From Girardinichthys multiradiatus (lineage: Eukaryota > Chordata > Actinopteri > Cyprinodontiformes > Goodeidae): a stretch of DNA of 64,000 nt. Positions within the stretch are counted from its first letter, which is position 1. Every line of letters starts with the position of its first letter. The translations under genes and the position numbers were made by a program. The stretch lies in assembly GCF_021462225.1 (NCBI RefSeq), contig NC_061800.1:15794749-15858748 (forward strand), written 5' to 3'. Positions 34,106 through 45,796 of this stretch are shown here, piece by piece. The notes beneath the pieces are model-generated. The model made no database searches. It worked only from the letters and a program-made list of their open reading frames with translations, and had not been told where the DNA came from.

Positions 34106-34561
34106 TTGATTACATATTTCAGTATTGTAATCTTGTGCTTCACAAAAGTGACCACTCCATGTCTATTTCTGGCATTGTCTTGTGTGCTTCAGCAAGTCCT
34201 TGAGCTAGAGGTGGCTGCAGTGGAACAACAGTTCATCTTCATTGATGAAGATGGATTCCACCTCACAAAAAGACAGATCATCCAACACAACATGCTCATT
34301 CCACCAGGTCAGCTAGATGGCCCAGTGCTGCTCAGGTACGTTATCAATTGGGACAACTTAGATTTCCACCAGGCTGCACTGGTTTGTAACTGGTTCACTG
34401 TCCACCAACGATTTGTAGTTGTTTATCTCCCTCCATATTCTCCGTTCCTCAATCCTATTGAGGAATATTTTGCCACATGGAGATGGAAAGTATATGAGAG
34501 AAATCCAGAAACACATATATACCCATTCTCCAAGCTATGGAAGATGCATGTGGAGATGTAG
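34106..34561 (+). pseudogene. DDE_3 transposase remnant
   Basis: An open 151-codon frame holding the catalytic core pieces described for the enclosing element. The central core between the first two Asp residues is missing, and the C-terminus (GWIRHAR-like, read in another frame after 34561) is shifted. Its first about 30 codons are probably not original coding sequence. Inactive. Confidence 0.7.
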
Positions 34562-34705
34562 CCGTTGATGCTTTTTATGGCTGGATTCGCCATGCAAGGT
34601 GATATTTCCCTCGCTGCTTGGACAGGGAAACGTTGCTTGTGAAGTGGATAAGAGGATGCAGCATAGTTGGTTTTTTGTTTTTTTTTTTGGCTGTTACCAC
34701 ATGTA

Positions 34706-36273
34706 CAGGTCCTTCTCAAAATATTAGCATATTGTGATAAAGTTCATTATTTTCCATAATGTAATGATGAAAATTTAACATTCATATATTTTAGATTCAT
34801 TGCACACTAACTGAAATATTTCAGGTCTTTTATTGTCTTAATACGGATGATTTTGGCATACAGCTCATGAAAACCCAAAATTCCTATCTCACAAAATTAG
34901 CATATCATTAAAAGGGTCTCTAAACGAGCTATGAACCTAATCATCTGAATCAACGAGTTAACTCTAAACACCTGCAAAAGATTCCTGGGGCCTTTAAAAC
35001 TCCCAGCCTGGTTCATCACTCAAAACCCCAATCATGGGTAAGACTGCTGACCTGACTGCTGTCCAGAAGGCCACTATTGACACCCTCAAGCAAGAGGGTA
35101 AGACACAGAAAGAAATTTCTGAACGAATAGGCTGTTCCCAGAGTGCTGTATCAAGGCACCTCAGTGGGAAGTCTGTGGGAAGGAAAAAGTGTGGCAGAAA
35201 ACGCTGCACAACGAGAAGAGTTGACCGGACCCTGAGGAAGATTGTGGAGAAGGGCCGATTCCAGACCTGGGGGGACCTGCGGAAGCAGTGGACTGAGTCT
35301 GGAGTAGAAACATTCAGAGCCACCGTGCACAGGCGTGTGCAGGAAATGGGCTACAGATGCCACATTCCCCAGTCCTGGGCTACAGAGAAGCAGCACTGGA
35401 CTGTTGCTCAGTGGTCCAAAGTACTTTTTTTGGATGAAAGCAAATTCTGCATGTCATTCAGAAATCAAGGTGCCAGAGTCTGGAGGAAGACTGGGGAGAA
35501 GGAAATGCCAAAATGCCAGAAGTCCAGTGTCAAGTACCCACAGTCAGTGATGGTCTGGGGTGCCGTGTCAGCTGCTGGTGTTGGTCCACTGTGTTTTATC
35601 AAGGGCAGGGTCAATGCAGCTAGCTATCAGGAGATTTTGGAGCACTTCATGCTTCCATCTGCTGAAAAGCTTTATGGAGATGAATATTTCATTTTTCAGC
35701 ACGACCTGGCACCTGCTCACAGTGCCAAAACCACTGGTAAATGGTTTACTGACCATGATATCACTGTGCTCAATTGGCCTGCCAACTCTCCTGACCTGAA
35801 CCCCATTGAGAATCTGTGGGATATTGTGAAGAGAACGTTGAGAGACTCAAGACCCAACACTCTGGATGAGCTAAAGGCCGCTATCGAAGCATCCTGGGCC
35901 TCCATAAGACCTCAGCAGTGCCACAGGCTGATTGCCTCCATGCCACGCCGCATTGAAGCAGTCATTTCTGCAAAAGGATTCCCAACCAAGTATTGAGTGC
36001 ATAACTGTACATGATTATTTGAAGGTTGACGTTTTTTGTATTAAAAACACTTTTCTTTTATTGGTCAAATGAAATATGCTAATTTTGTGAGATAGGAATT
36101 TTGGGTTTTCATGAGCTGTATGCCAAAATCATCCATATTAAGACAATAAAAGACCTGAAATATTTCAGTTAGTGTGCAATGAATCTAAAATATATGAATG
36201 TTAAATTTTCATCATGACATTATAGAAAATAATGAACTTTATCACAATATGCTAATTTTTTGAGAAGGACCTG
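34706..36273 (+). mobile_element. Tc1-family copy A4
   Basis: 1568 bp, long terminal repeats at both ends, TA at 34704-34705 and 36274-36275. It is inserted inside the older DDE_3-type transposon. Confidence 0.93.
35034..35996 (+). CDS. Tc1 transposase, copy A4, with small in-frame deletion
   Basis: An open 320-aa frame. Relative to A1 it lacks 15 residues (VKPLLNQKQRQKRLT) after RCHIPQ, just before the catalytic core, replaced by one Ser, and it lacks the two-residue Thr-Arg repeat. Both catalytic Asp residues and Glu are kept, but LFSDE reads LFLDE. The lost stretch is basic linker between DNA-binding and catalytic domains, so activity is doubtful. Codon 31 is Arg, unlike A2 and A3. Confidence 0.85.
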   Translation: MGKTADLTAVQKATIDTLKQEGKTQKEISERIGCSQSAVSRHLSGKSVGRKKCGRKRCTTRRVDRTLRKIVEKGRFQTWGDLRKQWTESGVETFRATVHRRVQEMGYRCHIPQSWATEKQHWTVAQWSKVLFLDESKFCMSFRNQGARVWRKTGEKEMPKCQKSSVKYPQSVMVWGAVSAAGVGPLCFIKGRVNAASYQEILEHFMLPSAEKLYGDEYFIFQHDLAPAHSAKTTGKWFTDHDITVLNWPANSPDLNPIENLWDIVKRTLRDSRPNTLDELKAAIEASWASIRPQQCHRLIASMPRRIEAVISAKGFPTKY

Positions 36274-36880
36274 TACAGTAAATTTAATTTTGTATGTGTA
36301 GCACAATGTACTTTGTGTTGGTTGGATGTAATTCTTTTTGTGGGAAAAATAAAATGTACTGACAGTATAAGATATACTGTTTTTGTGTATTCTGAGTTTG
36401 CAAATAAAAAAAATTATGTAAACACATCTATGTACTGTCTGCAGCAAGTGTTACATTGAGGAGACATTGTGATTTCCATTCTTCATAGTGTTTTTCACTC
36501 AGTGTTTCTTATAAATGTTTATTCATTTAATGGTTAGTGTGTCATTTGGGAACAAAATAGCATTCTGAGAGGGATTGGTATTGTTTTGAAAGTAAAGTTT
36601 GAATTTGCAGGGGAATTGAGGGGTTTTGAAGATTGTGTGTTTTTTGAATTGTTTGTATAGTTTTGAGAATATGAGGCATGTTTTCAGGGAATGTGTGTAA
36701 ACATTTGAGAAAAACTGTAATACTATTCAAAACATGCAGTACGGTTATGTCCTCAAGGAGCTAAAAGCAGCCCACAGAACTAACGTAAGCAGAAGACATG
36801 ATGCTACTGCTATCAAAACAATGGCCAGGATGTATCAACAGACAAATTCATGTCTAAAATAAAGTTTGCTGTCATTTTAG
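36274..36880. other. Right part of DDE_3-type transposon and flank
   Basis: AT-rich, no coding content. The stretch to about 36760 is presumed to be the interrupted transposon's right side, without a confirmed terminal repeat. Confidence 0.35.
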
Positions 36881-36882
36881 CG

Positions 36883-37176
36883 TTATTTGCAGCTTACTGC
36901 TTTGCTGCAAGCGTCGTTTCCATAGACAGAAGGAACTGACCCCTTAATCAGATGAAGTTTCTCAGCAAATCCTTCTTTATACTGGTGGAGGTTGATGAAG
37001 GCACCCCTCCTTGAAGTGGGAAAGTAAAATTTACGCACTGATGTGGGTAGATTTCCATGGAATATAAAACTTAACCAGGCCCTTCGAAGAGGTTCTGATG
37101 CTGGGGGACGGTGTAATGAATTGTGTGGGTTAATACACTCAACCAAACTGAACTTATCCTCATTCAGTTTAGGCAT
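36883..37176 (-). pseudogene. THAP-domain remnant
   Basis: A 97-codon open frame with LRRAWLSFIFHGNLPTSVRK, then FINLHQYKEGFAEKLHLIKG and SVPSVYG. These resemble the second half of a THAP zinc-finger domain (trailing F.N..QY..GFA.KL.LK.GSVP). The Cys-x-x-His ligands are not present in this stretch (FYFPTSRRG), so the fold is broken. It is probably a piece of a THAP/P-element-type or THAP-protein retrocopy. Identification rests on motif resemblance. Confidence 0.45.
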
Positions 37177-37639
37177 ACTTGAGCTTGGACTACAAAATCA
37201 CAGCAGAAAATAAAAATGGCCCATATGCAAATTTTATCAGCCGGACGTCCATGACCTTATTTAGCTGTAATAGCTCAAAACATGTAACAGATGACAGAGA
37301 AAACTGAACGGACTGGAAAAATATGATCCAAACATAATATAAAGATATCTACGCAGCACCTGGAAAGACTAAATTCAACTTTTCTGCACTCCTACAAACT
37401 CCAAGTACAAAACAAAATATCTTTTCAAAGACTTAAAAAGTAGATTTTGCATGTTATGTACCCCCTTAACATATTGAATAGAACAAAATTTTTTAATTTT
37501 AGCATATCCAGAACAAAATAACACACAAATATTGTTTAAACTACCCAAGATTGTGGCAATGTTAGCTAATTTCAATTGTGATTTTCTAATTATTTACAAC
37601 CCTGTGACATTTTCTTTATGAGCACCAGTAAATTTAGGT
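37177..37639. other. Unannotated AT-rich sequence
   Basis: No feature recognised. Confidence 0.5.
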
Positions 37640-39529
37640 TGTAATTTCAAATTCAATTCAAAAATACGTTATTAATCCCAAAGAAAAGTTAAATGTTGTT
37701 GTAGCTCATATTATGAAGGTTTCCTCAAAGAGCCATTGTAGATGCTGTGGGCAGGAAGGATCTCCTGTAGCGCTCCGTCTTACAGCAGATCTGAAGAAGC
37801 TTCTGACTGAAGACACTGTTGTTGTACAACAGTCTCATGAAGAGGATGCTCAGGGTTCTCCATAATTTTCTTAATTTCATTAGGAATCCTTCTTTGCACA
37901 ATAATCTCCAGAGGTTCCAGAGGAGTCTCCAGAACAGTCGGCCTTTTTTATCTGCTTGTTGAGCTTTGAGTCCCTGGCTCTGATGCTGCTTCCCCAGCAG
38001 ATATGCAGCATCTTGTTGCAAACACTGAGAGACCTGAACTTCCTCAAGAAGTACAGCCTGCTCTGTCCCTTGCATCTCCACTCCAGTCTGTTGTCCAGAT
38101 GAACACCGAGGTATTTATACTCCTCCACCACCTCCACTTCTTCACCCATGATAGAAATAGTTTTTGACTTATTCCTGTTTCTCTTCAAATCTACAATGAT
38201 CTCCTTTGTTTTATTTACGTTCAAGATGAGATGATTGTTTCCACACCATGCCACAAAGCGGTCCACCACCTTCCTCATTCAGCTTCTTGTCCATCTCTGA
38301 TCCACCCCACGACTGCAGAATCATCCGAGTATTTCTGCAGATGACAGGAGTCTGTCTTGTACTGGAAGTCTGAGGTGTACAGAGTGAAAAGGAATGGTGA
38401 GAGTACAGTCCCCTGTGGTGCTCCTTTGCTGCTGACTACCTGGTTAGATTCACAACCCCTTCAGTCTCACAAACTGTGGTCTGTTTGTCAGGTAGTCTTT
38501 GATCCAGGAGATTGTTGAGGCCTCCACCTGAGTCTTCTGGAGTTTCTGACAAAGAAAATCAGGTTGGATTGTATTAAATGCACTGGAGAAATCAAAGAAC
38601 ATGATCCTCACAGTGCTACTGGCTTTGTCCAGATGACAGTGGGTTTGTTGAAGCAGGTGTATGATGGCATCTTCAACTCCAACTCCACAGCGATAAGCAA
38701 ACTGAAGGGGTCCTGATGGTTTACTGTTTGCTTACTCGGGTGGGCCAACAGGAGTCTCTCTAGGACCTTCATGATGTGGGATGTCAGGGCAACAGGTCTA
38801 TAGTCATTGAGAACTGATGGGTGAGTTTTCTTTGGTACCAGATAAAGACAGGAGGTCTTCCACAACATTGGAACCTTCTTCTGGGCCAGGCTAAGGTTGA
38901 AGAGGTGCTGCAGAATCCCACAGAGCTGCTGTGCACAGACTCTAGGACTCTAGGGTTGACATGATCTGGACCTGCAGCCTTATTCCGGTTCAGTCTTTCC
39001 AGTTGTCTCTTCATCTGACTTCTTTAGACACACAGGTGGAAGGGGGAAGCAAAGGGAACATCATCATCTGATTTGGTTGAAGACAAACATGTAGAAGCAG
39101 AAAAGTCTAGGGCTCAGGAGGAAGATACAACATTTGAGGTGTGACAGAAAAGCTGTGGGTCAAAGGAGGGTGGAATGTCTGTTTGGCTGTGAGCAGGAGA
39201 GGAGGATGCTGAGCTTATTTCTGAACTAAACCTATTGAAAATGTGTTTAGTTGGCTCTGTCTAGACATCCATCGGTCCGATCTTCCTTTTGCTTGAAGCC
39301 TGTGATCTTCATCCCTGACCACATGTCTGATATTGTTTTGCCGGAGCTTGCTCTCCAGCTTCTTTTTGTACACCTCCTTGCTGTCTCTTATCTTGACTTA
39401 AAGTTGCTTCTGTATACTTCCTTTTCTCCCTCTCTGAAGGCTCTTTTTTCTTATTAATCAGGTCCTTCAGGTCACTGGTGATCCAGGGTTTGTTACATCT
39501 CACCGTTCTGGTAGGGATGGAATGCTTTT
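37640..39529 (-). mobile_element. Non-LTR retrotransposon (jockey-like RT), antisense, decayed
   Basis: Read on the minus strand: RTVRCNKPWITSDLKDLINK (linker after the endonuclease), LNRNKAAGPDHVNPRVLES, PKKTHPSVLNDYRPVALTSH (RT start), LILNVNKTKEIIVDLKRNRN, VEEYKYLGVHLDNRLEW, KGQSRLYFLRKFRSL and ERYRRSFLP at the end. The sequence then ends in a GGGATTAATAACGTATTTTT tail. Pieces lie in different frames with deletions, including loss of the catalytic FADD area. It is 5' truncated next to a MITE. Confidence 0.85.
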
Positions 39530-40107
39530 CCGAGCGGCGGGTGCAGCAGAGTGACGTCAGCAGCCGCTCTGCCTCAGCTCCCTGCTGACCGAGCAACCCA
39601 TCTTGTTCGGTAGGGGGCACTGTGCATGTCTGCATTGCATTACATTGCAAACATGCCGAGAAATTGATTGAATTGCAGCAGGGCCGAGCTCAATTTGTGG
39701 CAGTGGCAGGCAGAACTGGTAGTTCTGGTGGCAGGATTTGGCACCCTTGTGGCAGCCTTATGGTCTGGGACATCCAGCGTGTTTTTAAGCATTTATTTAT
39801 AATTTTCTGTGAGTGACAATTCAGAATAGCCGCTCGTGCTCTATAATAAACCGTTTGTGCAATAAATCTTCGTCATCCTTTCAACACGTCACACATACAC
39901 ATAGTGCTAATTATTTTCCATGTCAAGTAAATACAATCATCTTATGCTATGGTTCTAAAGCTGTTTATTAAATAATAATCAATAATGAAATCATTATTTA
40001 AAGGTAACAGGCTATAACAACAATGACATCCTGTTTGCCGATAATCTCGGTCAGCAGGGAGCTGAGGAAGAGCGGCTGCTGACGTCACTGCTGCGCCCGC
40101 CGCTCGG
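39530..40107. mobile_element. Long-TIR MITE with 9-bp target duplication
   Basis: Terminal inverted repeats of about 62-64 bp (39530-39593 and 40046-40107), beginning CCGAGCGGCGGG and ending CCGCTCGG, differing at a few bases. They are flanked by AATGCTTTT on both sides (39521-39529, 40108-40116). There is no coding capacity. TIR length and 9-bp duplication point to a Mutator-like or similar non-autonomous element. Each TIR contains a perfect TGACGTCA (39552-39559, 40080-40087). Confidence 0.78.
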
Positions 40108-40110
40108 AAT

Positions 40111-40334
40111 GCTTTTTCGTTTTCGAGTTCTGGGCAGTACTTTGCGGGCAGACCACGAAAACGAAAAAGCAATGTCTGCTTTGTTTTCTTTTTGATTATG
40201 GCATAAAATGAGCAGTCTTGAAGAAGAAAATGCAAATGCAAATAGGATGATTGATTACTAATTTTATTTATGGGTCAAATAATGCAGCCACATTCTTAAA
40301 ATGAAAAAGCATTTCTGGAAATGCTTTTTCATTT
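40111..40334. repeat. Two strong hairpins sharing a GCTTTTTC core
   Basis: First: 15-bp perfect arms 40111-40125 and 40156-40170. Second: 16-bp perfect arms 40299-40314 and 40319-40334 with a 4-base loop. Both arms carry GCTTTTTC/GAAAAAGC, the same word found at the MITE target site. Confidence 0.75.
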
Positions 40335-40682
40335 GAAATATGGTAACGATTTGCTTCCATACATAACAATGTGGGCACAGCAAAAGCTCATTTTGGCATA
40401 CTATCGCATCAAAGTGTCTTCTTTATCGCATTCAAAGTCCCACTTAATAGCCTACAGCACCCTCTGTTGGATGTCTTGAGTGAATACATTGCATAGTGGC
40501 AATTTAATTTACACGGGGGTTGTAATCTGTCTTGGGCACACCAGATACCTCAATGGGCCGGCCCAGCCCCCCAGGCCTGCCCCTTGGCACCGGGTCGGCC
40601 GAAGAATATTCCATTTTGATGTTACTGGTCCGTTAAATGTCGTCCAAAATGTCCAAACCGGTAGTTTTCTTTTTCAGTGCCA
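40335..40682. other. Unannotated sequence with a GC-rich patch
   Basis: 40550-40610 is rich in GGCC words. No gene recognised. Confidence 0.4.
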
Positions 40683-42519
40683 TTACAAATGACAGATTAT
40701 CAAAATACTGGGCGAGGAGGAGGAGAAGCAACCACCTTTCTATCCGATTTATTGATTAGTCCCAGACCAATTAATAGCTTCAACTCTTTTGAATATTTAA
40801 TCCTTAGTTTTTCTCATCCAAATTGCAAAGCACTAAAACCACTTCTGTTTGTTGTTTTGTACCGTCCACCAGCCCCTTACTCTCAATTTTTAGATCCGTT
40901 TTCAGACTTTATCTGATTTAGTGTTAAATACAGATAAGGTTATTATAATGGGGGATTTTAACATTCATGTTGACACTGAAAGTGATAGCCTAAATATAGC
41001 CTTTAATGCTATCTTAGACTCAATTGGCTTTGCTCAAAACATTAACAAACCTACCCACCTTTGTCTTCATTCTCTGGACCTTGTGCTGACATATGGCATT
41101 GAGTGTAAAGACATAACAATATTTCCTCATAACCCTGTCCTGTCTGATCATTTTTAATAACCTTTGAGTTTAATTTAACGGAGTAATCCACACCTGAAAT
41201 AATTTTTCATTATAGTATATCATTATCAGACAATGCTGTAACAACCTTTAAAGAATTGGTTCCACTTTTAATTTCCTCATTATCACAGAAAAGCACAGTG
41301 GATGGCAATAATTTTGTTTCTTCCCCTTCACAAATTGATTCTTTTGTTCATAGTGTTTCTTCATCATTGTGTGGTGCATTAGACAATGCACCGCCTTGAA
41401 AATATTATTTATAATAATTATTTATTGTAGGCTGGCTCCCTGGTTTAATTCAGAGTTGCGTACTTAAATGTACTCTAAAATGTTAGAAAATTGGGGAGAA
41501 AATGGCGCTCTTCACATCTACTTAGTCTGGAAAAATAGCCTACTATTGTATAAAAAGACACTTTGCCAAGCCAGAACAACTTATTTCTCATCATTAATAG
41601 AAGAGAACAAGAATAATCCTAGGTTTCTCTTTAGTACAGTTGCTAAACTTATACAGAGTCATAACTCTGTTGAGCCATCCATTCCTTTAGCTCTTAGCAG
41701 TCATCATTTACGGGATTGTTTTTAAATAACGTTGATTCTATTAAAAATAAAACCTTTGACATACTCCCGAAGATGATTACTTCATCCTCAGCAAGCGAGA
41801 CAACATTGGAAGTAACGGTAGAACTTGATTTGTGTTTGGACTGTTTTGATCCTGTGGAGCTTCCTGAGTTATCAGAAATATTAGCTTCATCTAAACGTTC
41901 AACTTGTATGTTAGACCCAATCCCAACCAAATTATTTAAGGAAGTGTTCCCTCTGATTACCAGCCCCATGTTAGATATGATTATTACTATCTTTAGTAAA
42001 TGGATATGTACCACAAGCTTTTAAGGTAGCTGTAATTAAACCTTTACTTAAGAAACCTTTGCTTGATCGAGATGACTTGAAAAATTACAGACCTATATCC
42101 AATCTTCCATTCTTATCTAAAATTCTTGAGAAAATATTGCTAATCAAATATGTGAGCATTTACACAGCAATGACCTGTTTGAAGAGTTTCCGTCAGGTTT
42201 CAGAGCTCATCATAGCACTGAAACAGCTCTGCTGAAAGTCACTAATGATATTCTTATGGCCTCAGATAATGGACTTGTGTCTGTACTTGTCCTGTTAGAT
42301 CTCAGTGCTGCATTTGATACAGTCGATCACAATATTCTCTTAGAAAGGCTGGAATATGCTGTAAGGATCAGGGGAACAGCGCTAGGCTGGTTTGAATCTT
42401 ATTTGTCTGACAGATTCCTGTTTGTTCATGTAAATGATAAATCATTTTTAAACTCCAGGGTTAATTGTGGAGTACCACAGGGTTCAGTACTTGGGCCAGT
42501 TCTCTTCACTATATATATA
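40683..42519 (+). mobile_element. L2-like non-LTR retrotransposon, copy 1, truncated
   Basis: APE-type endonuclease pieces: GRGGGEATTFLSDLLISPRP, VVLYRPPAPYSQFLDPFSDF and VIIMGDFNIHVDTESDSLNI. RT pieces: [60 protein letters not shown] (catalytic Asp) and [15 protein letters not shown]. Frameshifts and a deletion near 41395 kill it. The element stops abruptly where another transposon is inserted at 42522; its YADD and 3' part are missing. Confidence 0.87.
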
Positions 42520-42521
42520 TA

Positions 42522-42820
42522 CACTCACCGGCCACTTTATTAGGTACACCTGTCGAACTGCTCATTAACGCAAATTTCTAATCAGCCAATCATGGCAGCA
42601 ACTCAATGCATTTAGGCATGTAGACATGGTCAAGACGATCTGCTGCAGTTAAACCGAGCATCAGAATGGGGAAGATAGGTGATTTAAGTGACTTTAAACA
42701 TGGCATGGTTGTTGGTGCCAGACGGGCTGGTCTGAATATTTCAGAAACTGCTGATCTACTGGGATTTTCACACACTACTATCTCTAGGGTTTACAGAGAA
42801 TGGTCCAAAAAAGAGAAAAT
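42522..42820 (+). mobile_element. 5' fragment of a third Tc1-like family
   Basis: It starts CACTCACCGGCCACTTTATT right after TA (42520-42521). It encodes MGKIGDLSDFKHGMVVGARR then LNISETADLLGFSHTTISRV, the first helix-turn-helix of a Tc1-type transposase, then loses homology at about 42817. It is inserted in a TA repeat within the L2-like element. Confidence 0.78.
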
Positions 42821-44680
42821 ATGGATCTGTCATCCCAGGCAGCTCAAATACACCTCTGAGATTTTCCAAAAACTTCTCTTAGAACTAGATGCTTCACAGC
42901 TGTCTAACAAGGTCCAGACTCTTAAAAGCAAACATTTTGCTTGAAACAAGACTGTCACAGTGCACTCTTCATTAAAGTGGACCCTTCCTGTCAAAGTTAC
43001 ACTGTATGCAGTGTTGCACACAGAGCAGTTGAATTACATATTTAATATTCGTTTTTCCTTTTTTAAATGCCTGTTAAAACTATGTTTGTAAGTAGGTGCT
43101 TAGTTTGAATTTTTCCAACTTGTTTGACAGTAAATGTTAATGGTTTGACAAATTAACTGATGATCATTAAGACTGTTTGTTATCCCAGATAACTGAAGTG
43201 TTAGGATCAGTTCCTACTTTAGAATTACCTGCTTTATGTTACATTATTACTGGCTGAAATGAATCACTTCAGATTTCTTTTTGCCTGTTAGTTTTTCATG
43301 CACAATTTACACCTCACGAGTGATCATTCTTGTCTGACTTTTAACCTGCTATTTAGAGCTGTTGTTTTGGTTGTATTTCAATTGTATTGTGCTTGTCACT
43401 GCTTAATCCTAGACAATTTAAATATACAATTTAAACATAAATTGATTACCAACCTGTACAACTTCAACTGAAAGTCATCTGTATGGTTTTGACCAATCTG
43501 ATAGTTCACCTATGCTTGGAAGGTACAAATTGTTTTTGCACATTCCTGATCTACATTGTTGGTTAACTGAATTAATAAGAACGTTATTGCCACCAACTTA
43601 CTTTTTTATTATAAGTAAGGTTTGTTTCACATATTTTGTCTTTTATTACAAATTACACTTTATAATAAATGTTTTATATCAGTAAGGAAAGCTTTTTTCT
43701 TCTAACTTGAGCTCTGGTTTAAGAACTTCAATAGTTAAACTCTAGGTCAACTCGGTCAAACAATTGCACAAAAACAATTTTGTAACTCTTTGGTTTCGGT
43801 TTGGTTTTGGTACTGTTCAGGATTGTTTTTTGCATTTTGGTGCTAATTGCAGTAATAAAGTTTTATAAAAATGTTTAACAAAAATAAGAATGGGTTTGCA
43901 ACAGAATAACTGCACAATTCACATCATATTGTCAATGTCTATATTTACATGTGTGCCACCCCAGTAGAGAGGAGCAAGACTGTCTTTCATATAGGTAATC
44001 TATGTTCGGTAGAAAGTTAAATGTTTTTTTCACACAGTATTAATATATTCTACTTTGTATGTGTATTACATTTAAAAAATGTTTTTGCATCAATTATGTA
44101 TACATTCTGATAAATGTCAGTTCTATATCAGTAACATAAGCCAAGAGGAAATACTGTTGAGTCACTAAACCCCAACTCTCCCCGCTTGAAGCTGCTATAG
44201 AGGAGACAGGTCAGCTGACAGACTGCAGCCTGGCTCCTTGACACTGACTCTCTGATCTAGTGACCAGATGTTCAGCTTTTTTTTGGGAGGGCCAGTTCTT
44301 TTGGCTCTGCTCAAGTTTTTGTCTTTCTCTGCATAGCTCTTAAATTGTCAGCCCATGCTCTGCTCAGAGCAGGAAAGTGTTTTTCTACACATAAATCATT
44401 ATTTCTGCAAATTTAAGGTAAAATATAGGTTTGCGAAAGATTCTAAATTAAGAGCTGTTGGAGAATCAAAACAGCTGGCTCTTTTGTGGGGGCTCAGCCA
44501 AAGTTCTCATCATGTATGACAGACGTAGCACTCACGCGTAGAACTCTGCTCAGGGTTTTTGATAAGATAAACTGGTGTTTATTCAACCATTTGCCTTGTG
44601 AGAATGGCCTAGAGTTTGTCTTATCGGTTAGCAAGTTGATGAGATCTAACTTTGCCAAACTTTGAGATTGATCATAAATA
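42821..44680. other. Unannotated AT-rich sequence
   Basis: About 1.9 kb without recognisable coding sequence or repeat family. Confidence 0.45.
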
Positions 44681-44748
44681 TTTAATTCACCTTTGGGATT
44701 AATAAAGTACTTTTTAATTGAACTGAATTTAATTGAATTGAATTGAAA
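44681..44748 (+). repeat. LINE 3' tail fragment
   Basis: CACCTTTGGGATTAATAAAG followed by imperfect AATTG repeats. This is the tail type also seen (reverse strand) at the end of the element at 37640-39529. Confidence 0.6.
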
Positions 44749-45109
44749 TGGGTCACTCGACAGTCGTTAGCATCGCGGGTAATGCTTATAATGGAAATTC
44801 CCATTGACTTATACTAATAGGGTTAGCATGAGTGAAAAGCAAGCACTGCTATGGATAAAAATGAAAGCATTTCTTATTATTTTTATAATCTTAATGCTTT
44901 ATTGTTTTATATATTTTGCATATTTTAAACACTAAAATAACATAATGTAGAGAGCCATTTTTTGAGTTGTGCAGGAACAGTTGGCTCATTGAAATCAGGA
45001 AGGACAACTTTACTGTTTACTACACCTTTCCCATAATGGTCCACTAAGATTTTATCATTTCCTTCCTATTTTTTGCAAAGTGCATTGATTTAGCACTGCA
45101 TCTGAAAAG
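44749..45109. other. Unannotated sequence
   Basis: Nothing recognised. Confidence 0.45.
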
Positions 45110-45341
45110 GTCTTTGACTTTGACTGTTGAATGATAGTCTGATGCCAGTGATTTAGACATAAATGTGTTGAGTTATTTTGATGTACACGGCAAATTTACA
45201 CAATATACAATTATACAAGCTGTACACTGACAACTTTATATTGTTTCAAAGTGTCATATCTTCAGTGTTGTCACGTGAAAATATATAATGAATATTTACA
45301 AAAATGTGGGCGATGTACTCACTTTTGTGAGATACTGTATG
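45110..45341 (-). mobile_element. Terminal fragment of another Tc1/mariner-type element
   Basis: The right edge reads GATGTACTCACTTTTGTGAG then ATACTGTA, the inverse of a common fish transposon end. It is preceded by ACACTGACAACTTTATATTG-type internal sequence. No transposase and no opposite end were seen. Confidence 0.55.
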
Positions 45342-45344
45342 TCC

Positions 45345-45707
45345 AGGATTTCAGAAGATAGATAACTAGATGTCAAAGTCACTTAAATTAAATGCATATG
45401 TGTTGTTAGATTTGGTACTTACCTGTGTAATGGTTTATTGGAAAAGTTATAAATGACAGAACACAGCTCCCTGATTCTTTTGGCTGTATTTCCTACCCAT
45501 AAATTAAAGATATTGTGCTGCGAAAAACCTAATTTATTAATTTTGATGATTAGGACACTCGCCATCAGTTTATATACTTTTGTTTAAAGAGAAAATAATG
45601 CATAATTGTTAAGTTTAAAGTGAGGGGGAGAGGCAAACATTATTAATGTTAGGTCCCCACAAAGACCAGCTGAATCATGCCTGAATTGCTCGCTTGCTCT
45701 CTTTGAA

Positions 45708-45708
<1 letters not shown>
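45345..45708. other. Unannotated sequence
   Basis: Nothing recognised. Confidence 0.45.

Positions 45709-45792
<84 letters not shown>
45709..45792. repeat. Compound CT/CA microsatellite
   Basis: About 20 bp of CT followed by about 60 bp of CA. The open frame of repeated Cys-Val here (minus strand) is an artefact of the repeat. Confidence 0.95.
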
Positions 45793-45793
<1 letters not shown>

Positions 45794-45796
45794 TTA

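Larger units (their letters stand above)
33300..36760 (+). mobile_element. Decayed IS630/DDE_3-type transposon interrupted by Tc1 copy A4
   Basis: A helix-turn-helix piece is readable near 33475-33590 (VVNHGLTIREAGQRVQPNLN followed by YTVASI.WTFRNENR). DDE pieces follow at 34190-34650: FIDEDGFHLTKRQ (first Asp), YVINWDNLDFHQAALV (second Asp) and LPPYSPFLNPIEEYFATWRW (Glu). Roughly 35 residues separate the last two acidic residues. The segment between the first and second Asp is deleted. Copy A4 lies just after the coding part. The ends are estimates. Confidence 0.65.

Noticed and set aside
45584..45793. Open frame of repeated Cys-Val and Arg-Glu
   Set aside because: Produced by the CA/CT microsatellite.
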